A stretch of DNA of 13,215 nucleotides from Rodentolepis nana (Eukaryota; Platyhelminthes; Cestoda; Cyclophyllidea; Hymenolepididae), in the NCBI GenBank assembly GCA_900617975.1, contig UZAE01001463.1, positions 1 to 13,215 on the forward strand. Direction: 5' to 3'. Positions within the stretch are counted from its first letter, which is position 1; each line of letters opens with the position of its first letter. The translations under genes and the position numbers were made by a program. Positions 8,150 through 13,215 of the stretch are shown in pieces. The notes beneath the pieces were generated by a model. It was not told where the DNA came from and did not search any database. It saw only the letters and a program-made list of their open reading frames with translations.

Positions 8150-10055
8150 GTCAATATGTGCATTAGTTAGGGTATGCATGTACGATGTACAAACGATGAC
8201 ACTGGTTCTACCCCCCCCCCCCCCCCCCCGCCTTCAAAGATCTAGAGAAGTAGTTCTTATTATACATTTCTTCCAATATTTGTCTGTTGCCTTTAAGAAA
8301 GCAAGAAAAATCTTTAAAGTGTTGATGATGTAACGTGACTGCTATATTTGATATCATATTTTACATTCATCTCTACCCACAAAACAACTTGTTGTTTACC
8401 TATCGTGATTGGTTCGGTGTTGCTAATTTTACTTCCATGTCTGTTTACTGCTTCAAATTTTACTAATCAATGAGAGTATACTTTTTATAAACATGCGCAT
8501 TTTCATAAATAAAGAGAGCTTGAAGCCTACAATATTAAGAGCTGCACAAAGTGAATGGAAAATATCCATTTAACTACATAATTAAAACCCTTTATTGACT
8601 AAATTGTGCGTTTATTGCGAAATAAATTATTTGTGGGTTAAAGTCCACAATTACAGATTGACGGTTGCAGCAAAACATTAATTAGAATTATTCCTCCTCC
8701 TCTTCTGTCAATAAAATCATAGTAGTAGCTCGTTGATGGTAATTGGTTTTGCAGAGCAAAAAAAATACGCAAATGGCACGGCTAAAGTAGGAGAGATTAC
8801 TGGCAAAATTAGCAGTTAATGGAGGAAAGAATTTTCTTTTCTCTGTTTGCCCACTACTTAAAATAGAAGGACCTGGTAGATCTGGTGGCAGAGATTTGCT
8901 GCTTCATTGCTTGATCTGGCAGAAGTAAAAATGAGGAGGAACACAGCAAACATGTTCCCAGTTGGCCTTGTTTAAGTTAATCATGCAATGCTTACCGGTT
9001 GAATAATGTTAACACCCTTAAGCTTAAGTTTTGCACTAGAGAATTACGGAACTATTTGTTAAAATATTTCAAACATGATTCTTTTGAATTGGTGTGTGCT
9101 TCCATTTTAACTGAAATAAGCGCACTTTTTGAATGAAATCTGCAAAGTTTCGGCTTTTTTTCATTTCTTAGATCAAGTGAACAAACATGCCGATTCAAAA
9201 GTATAAGCAGACGTAATTTATTGATATTTCCAATTTCCAATTGTGAAACAGAACAATCTCAATTACAAAATTAATTCTATGTCGCAGAATTGACAACATT
9301 AGGAATATAATTCGTGGACAAAATGCAAGCTGTGAGCATTTGTGTTTTCTGCGGAAACTTTTAAACCTCTTCCATTTAAAAAACAATATTAACCACCACA
9401 ATAACCAATGAATTGAGTAGAATTTAACAATTTTCTCAAGACACAATTATAACTCAAGCCATTTAGGAAAATTTTCCCAGTGTTTGGTAATATATCGCTC
9501 ACCAAAACTAAGACGCTTAATGCGATAAAACACCAGTGATAATGGCCATTTCACACCAGCTTACTGCTACATGAGAAAGCGAAATTTAAAAATGTTTGGA
9601 GAGAGATAGAGAAGACCCTAGATTTTCATTTAACTGAGCTTTAATAGAGACAGTGCTGACGCACTACTTCATCCGAACAGAATTCACATTTGAGCTTTAG
9701 TTTGACTGTTTCAGTTCAAACAAATCAGGAAAGTGAAATTATCTGATGCACCTTTTCGACTCCCGATAAAGATCTCTTAATTGTCTAAGAAATAAATTGA
9801 CTTGTCCTTGAATAAATCGAATCTACCACTGGGTTGCAATGGGTGTGCATGGTAAAGCAAAATCAGCCAATATTTAATTTATTGCCGCCTTGTAAACTCC
9901 GAAACCCCACGGGATTCCTGACCCCAGACAGGCAATGCACGCTCATTCGAAGCCTGACCTGTTATCCTCTATCGCATACATACGCGCAGACAACCCTATA
10001 GGTGATTAAGATTATGACAAGTGGTTTTTATATTTAGTTTCGTTTATGGTTTATT
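8150..10055. other. AT-rich non-coding stretch with a 19-C run
   Basis: No gene is supported. A homopolymer of 19 C lies at 8211-8229. A patch at about 9885-9990 is clearly GC-richer (for example ACCCCAGACAGGCAATGCACG) and has one open frame of about 36 codons ending in TAG, with no recognised similarity. Open frames on the minus strand at 9052-9446 have composition typical of random AT-rich DNA. Confidence 0.5.
8211..8229 (+). repeat. Poly-C homopolymer (19 nt)
   Basis: Nineteen consecutive C follow TTCTA and precede GCCTTC. This is the longest of at least ten oligo-G/C tracts in the window. Long C runs are length-unstable and prone to sequencing error, so the exact count may not be reliable. 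Confidence 0.9.
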
Positions 10056-10070
10056 ATTCATGAGGGGTGG
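10056..10070. repeat. Left target-site duplication of SINE copy 5
   Basis: ATTCATGAGGGGTGG is repeated perfectly (15 of 15) at 10391-10405, beyond the element tail. Confidence 0.93.
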
Positions 10071-10390
10071 GGTGTGCGATAGACTTACCTCCACGTGGTG
10101 CACCCTGGGCAACGTATATTCATACGACAAAAAAGTCTATTAACTGGCAGTTGACTTCTCACTTCAAGCTACTATGACCCTACTGTATGCCATAATCGAC
10201 CACTACCACAGTACTCACCTCTCTTTTTCTACCTTTGTGTCGGTCTGTCACTTTTACATCTGTAATTCGCTCTTCTATCCCCCTCTCGACTTTTTTCTCA
10301 CTTTGATGTTCTTCCCTTGTGTGAAGCCTGAAGTCAACCAAAGGGCTAATGATAACCATCAAGACGCCTGCCATTTGACATAAATAAATA
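10071..10390 (+). mobile_element. SINE-like retroposon, copy 5 (perfect target-site duplication)
   Basis: This 320-bp full-length copy is the best model for the family's boundaries. It begins GGTGTGCGATAGACTTACC and carries CCACGTGG at 10091-10098. Next come CACCCTGGGCAACGTATA, GGCAGTTGACTTCTCACTTC, a C/T-rich middle and GAAGCCTGAAGTCAACCAAA with GGGCTAATGATAACCATC. It ends CCATTTGACATAAATAAATA. The perfect 15-bp direct repeats abut the element on both sides, fixing both ends and pointing to recent LINE-mediated insertion. Open frames on both strands inside it (10174-10383 plus, 10180-10374 minus) are repeat artefacts. It has no protein-coding capacity, and no A/B box pair matching TRGYNNARNNG and GGTTCGANTCC was found in the head. 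Confidence 0.94.
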
Positions 10391-10405
10391 ATTCATGAGG
10401 GGTGG
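10391..10405. repeat. Right target-site duplication of SINE copy 5
   Basis: This is the second copy of ATTCATGAGGGGTGG, identical to 10056-10070. Confidence 0.93.
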
Positions 10406-12841
10406 TAAAAGTTTGTGACCGTTAACAAATTGGGCGAAAAACATGTAGCTTTAAAGAGCAAGAGGTATTCAGTATCAGTAAAAGCAGGTGTAATTTAATT
10501 GATGTATTTATAAAAAGTTTCATGGACTTTAAATAATTAAATGGAAGTCTGTTCTAGATAGTGATGCGTACTTCACGTTCCATAAACTCCTCATCCTAAA
10601 CTTGTAAACTCAAACTAACTTTCCATAAACACATTATTAATGTATAATTAATTAAACAATATGGAACCAGTAAAAAACTCTAAATATTATATGCATGTTT
10701 TTTCCTGCGGTCGAATTCATATGAGAGGGCCTATTAAGATTCTAAATTTAGAGATTGTAGCTCTACGCAGAAATATTACACTATTTTGGCAATAAATTTA
10801 ATACCTAATACGTAGGAGTCGGTTTTTATGTGGTAGGTCATAAAATTCACCAGACGGATTAATTATATTCTATAAAATTAATTCACTCTTGGGACCAAAG
10901 TCTGTCAGCAATACCGACTGGGATAAATGTCAAAAATGACGATATATGGATAAACTTTTTTCTTTTCGTCTTCGTCGTTGAACAATGGTTTTTTCTCACC
11001 TCGAGGGTATCAGTTATGGTGAGTTAAGAAAGATATCAATAAAAGGATACTTGAATATCGGTTAATTGTCTGAAACTTAACTCAGTATAGTTCAACTGTA
11101 CTACTACTAGAAACATTCTGCCACTTTGAGATGAATTGCCAAAACTGGGAAGATTAAATTACCCTTTTATGGCTCCAAGTCTCGAAAGGTCAAACGCATT
11201 GAAAACAAACTGAAATGCTGTGGTTTGACCTTCATTGAGTCATCGGTGGTTTTCCTACCTTCTTGCCAACGGTTTATACCTGAAGTATTTCTGCACGCTT
11301 ATGATTTCCTGACTGACAAATTCATATAAATTGGATAGAATTGTAATGCTTCCTCTCTCTTCAACCAATCAGTCAACGAAAATTATTGATGTTAAAAGTT
11401 AGATGAAAGAAGTAGGAGTTTTCTTCCATTAGTGTCCGCTAAATGAAAATTAAACGGTAGGATTCAACGATTACCATCTCGTAAACATATTCAAATATTT
11501 TAACTCTTAATTGGCCGTTTCGATTGCTTTGCCACTTAATTGAAAGCAGATATGTGGGGAGGAAAGATAACGATGTTTTATGAAACCATGGAAATAATTA
11601 AACTCGATTTTTTGTGCTATTAAGGTATACTTATAAAGTTCAGTGCTCTAGAATGCCATTTCAGTACTTTCTTGGATTTATTTGAATAATAATCATAGAT
11701 GATTTATCCCAAAACATGAAAGGAATTAGAATAGGGAAGAAAGCTACCAGCGAACTTGAAAAAAGAGGCGCACACAAATGAAGAGAAGAAATGGAGCCAT
11801 GAGATTAGAGAAGACGCTCGTGAACAATAATCTCTTGTACTCTAATTAGTAATAGATACATATATTAATCCGACATTCTTTAAATGTAAACCATTTCCCA
11901 TAAAACTTGGATTTATTCATTCAATCAGTGAATGGAATAGATGAATTTGTTTACGGGAGTTAAAATTGACAGCCCTCTGTCAATGGTGTGTGGTTTTGTG
12001 ATTGAACTTTAGTCAACAATTTACCTGGGGAGGAGGGAGAGGGGGGGCTAAATTTAGTTCGATAAAATGACTCAGAGTAATTTAGATGCTCAATTAAGTG
12101 TAATAAACATCAAATATTGCATTGCTTTTATAATTTAGAAAAGTGTACTTTACGTGATGTGGGGCGAGAGCTGCTATATGGTGTTTACCTTGGTTACTTT
12201 CATTCACTATAGCCCCGCGAAGACGTGGCGTGGAGGAAGCCATGTGCCAGACACTAGCGTGAACTTAAATCGACTGTTCAGCAACGCTTGCAGGTCGTGA
12301 AGATGGACCCACGCAGAAAACAAAGAGATTTTGAATAATCGGATATTGGGTTTGATTAAGGGGAACACTCTATGCAGCAGGAGTTTAAAACAGATAAAAC
12401 TCTATTTGCTTACCCCACTAGCATATATTGCTGTATTGCACGCTCTAATGTTATCTATTGGAAGGAATTGTGAACATTTGGCTTGATCATGGGAGATTTG
12501 CTTACTAGTATGCTTAAGATTCCTTCAGTATGAGGTACTTGAGTAAATCAATAAGGATGGTTATTTTTGGAATTTTGTCTATATTTTCGTATTTTATTTA
12601 TTATATCCAATCATATTTTTCCCCGAACAAATATGCATACTTTCTAACTTGGAAGTGGATAGTCATTCATTAATAGTTTTGGCGCAAGATTTAATTTTCC
12701 ACCTAAATATTTATTTAGCCTTTCGTCAGAACCAGTTTTCGCATCACTTCAAAATGGAAACGTTTATTTATCCGCTTTTTTAACCTAAATTCAAACACGT
12801 AAATAGTTAATTAAAATTGATATTCGATAACTAGGCCTTAA
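10406..12841. other. AT-rich non-coding stretch
   Basis: No gene is supported. An imperfect hairpin at 11174-11246 is listed separately. A G-rich patch, GGGGAGGAGGGAGAGGGGGGG, spans 12027-12047. A GC-richer patch at about 12165-12310 includes a 40-codon open frame (12178-12300, plus strand) with an even amino-acid composition (for example WRGGSHVPDTSVNLNRLF), but it is too short to call and I recognise no family. The remainder is AT-rich with frequent stops on both strands. Confidence 0.5.
11174..11246 (+). ncRNA. miRNA-sized imperfect hairpin (candidate only)
   Basis: AAGGTCAAAC at 11186-11195 pairs perfectly with GTTTGACCTT at 11223-11232. Inside this, GCATT (11196-11200) pairs with AATGC (11214-11218), leaving a 4-nt bulge on the 3' arm and a 13-nt loop. 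Outside it, CTC (11181-11183) pairs with GAG (11237-11239) across a small internal loop, and scattered pairs extend to about 11174 and 11246. The total of about 73 nt resembles a pre-miRNA, although the lower stem is weak. The same 10-bp arms hold AGGTCA half-sites in inverted orientation, so a protein-binding or chance origin is also possible. Confidence 0.2.
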
Positions 12842-13141
12842 TCAGAAGTGAATTCCAGATCTCAAGGTGCAACGAACTTAAAGTTCGAACAAAGGAGAAA
12901 CAGTGGACAGTGGCACTCTCCGACATAGTCGACTGTTGCTGAGTTTAGACTACGTACTGGACACGATTGCCTGGCAAAACACCTTCACATATTGGGAGTA
13001 TACACACAACCCGCATGCCCCCTATGTAACCTACAAAAGGAAATGGAGGTGACCCACCTGATTCGTTGTACAGCCCTAAAGTCAACGACGGAAAGCCAGA
13101 GGTACTGGGAAGCAAGAAGTCGGATAATGAACTGCCATTAA
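12842..13141 (+). pseudogene. 3' end of a non-LTR retrotransposon polyprotein (C-terminal fragment)
   Basis: The last 70 codons (12929-13138, TAA at 13139-13141) read cleanly as a LINE C-terminus. They run VAEFRLRTGHDCLAKHLH, a short linker, CPLCNLQKEMEVTHLIRC, and RYWEARSR near the end. CPLC followed by H at +10 and C at +4 gives a C-x2-C-x9-H-x3-C zinc-knuckle pattern. I associate this block with the region downstream of the RNase H domain in arthropod non-LTR elements of the I/R1/Jockey-like group; the exact clade is inferred. An in-frame TAG at 12926-12928 precedes it. The frame continues open upstream from 12842 (for example SQGATNLKFEQRR), but I cannot confirm that this part belongs to the element. 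The upstream reverse transcriptase and RNase H domains are absent from the flanking DNA, so this is a 5'-truncated or disrupted copy. Confidence 0.82.
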
Positions 13142-13215
13142 TTAACTGCTATAAATGTACCCCCCCCCCACCCTTGGGGGAAGCTGAAGTCAAAGTTTGA
13201 GGGCTAATAATAAAT
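13142..13215 (+). mobile_element. LINE 3' UTR, running off the window edge
   Basis: After the stop codon come about 18 unique bases, a 10-C run at 13160-13169 and CCCTTGGGGG. Next is GAAGCTGAAGTCAAAGTTTG, then GGGCTAATAATAAAT at the window end. The last 34 or so bases align with the 3' segment of the SINE-like copies, most closely copy 1, where GGGCTAATAATAA is identical. In the SINEs about 30 more bases and an ATAA tail follow. Here the window ends, so it is unknown whether the LINE terminates in a short AATAAAT tail at this point or continues in the same way. Confidence 0.75.

Noticed and set aside
7873..8163. 96-codon minus-strand open frame, the longest in the window
   Set aside because: It is antisense to the purine-rich reverse-transcriptase relic, is Ser/Phe-rich for that reason, and overlaps another minus-strand frame. 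Nothing supports a protein.
9052..9446. Two overlapping minus-strand open frames, one with a hydrophobic stretch
   Set aside because: The Trp/Leu/Phe/Lys-rich stretch follows from AT-rich DNA, the two frames overlap, and no family was recognised.
10174..10383. Open frames on both strands in the same place
   Set aside because: Both are inside SINE copy 5, and the opposite-strand overlap shows they are composition artefacts of the repeat.
1..13215. CRISPR array, phage, bacterial operon or toxin-antitoxin system
   Set aside because: There are no evenly spaced direct repeats with spacers, no dense coding and no ribosome-binding sites. The sequence is eukaryotic in character.

Overview
This window looks like non-coding nuclear DNA from an animal, most likely an arthropod. 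It is AT-rich and has no long open frames on either strand. It contains neither bacterial-style gene packing nor any recognisable tRNA or rRNA gene. It carries a family of short retroposons and the 3' end of a non-LTR retrotransposon whose C-terminal protein (TGHDCLAKHLH, then a CCHC knuckle, then RYWEARSR) is of a kind I associate with arthropod LINEs. The arthropod assignment rests on that recognition and on the general look of the DNA, not on a search.

The main structure is a roughly 320-bp SINE-like family with five copies: 1122-1438 on the minus strand, and 3717-4027, 5250-5568, 6874-7197 and 10071-10390 on the plus strand. Together they make up about 12% of the window. All copies share the same 5' end (GGTGTGCGATAGAC...), a CCACGTGG palindrome (lost in one copy), a pyrimidine-rich middle, a conserved 3' segment (GAAGTCAACCAAAGGGCTAA) and a simple (ATAA)n tail. 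Two copies have perfect 15-bp target-site duplications and one has a 13-bp duplication with two mismatches, which indicates LINE-driven retroposition. I see no convincing tRNA-type A and B boxes in the head.

At the right edge (about 12842-13215) is the 3' end of a LINE: the last 70 codons of its polyprotein, preceded by an in-frame TAG, and then a 3' UTR. That UTR contains the same GAAGC-TGAAGTCAA...GGGCTAATAATAA block as the SINE tail. The simplest reading is that this LINE family, or a close relative, mobilises the SINEs. A second, much older LINE relic probably lies at 7961-8149; it holds decayed reverse-transcriptase motifs.

The rest is AT-rich unique sequence with unusually many oligo-G/oligo-C runs, up to 19 C in a row at 8211-8229. 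Three signals there deserve a check: a possible 203-nt coding exon at 7462-7664 bounded by splice-like sites, a textbook-looking splice acceptor at 4954-4987, and a near-consensus CTCF-like site at 3518-3531. There is also a miRNA-sized imperfect hairpin at 11174-11246. If the exon is real, the window is part of a large host gene interrupted by introns; otherwise it is intergenic. No complete host gene can be supported from this sequence alone.
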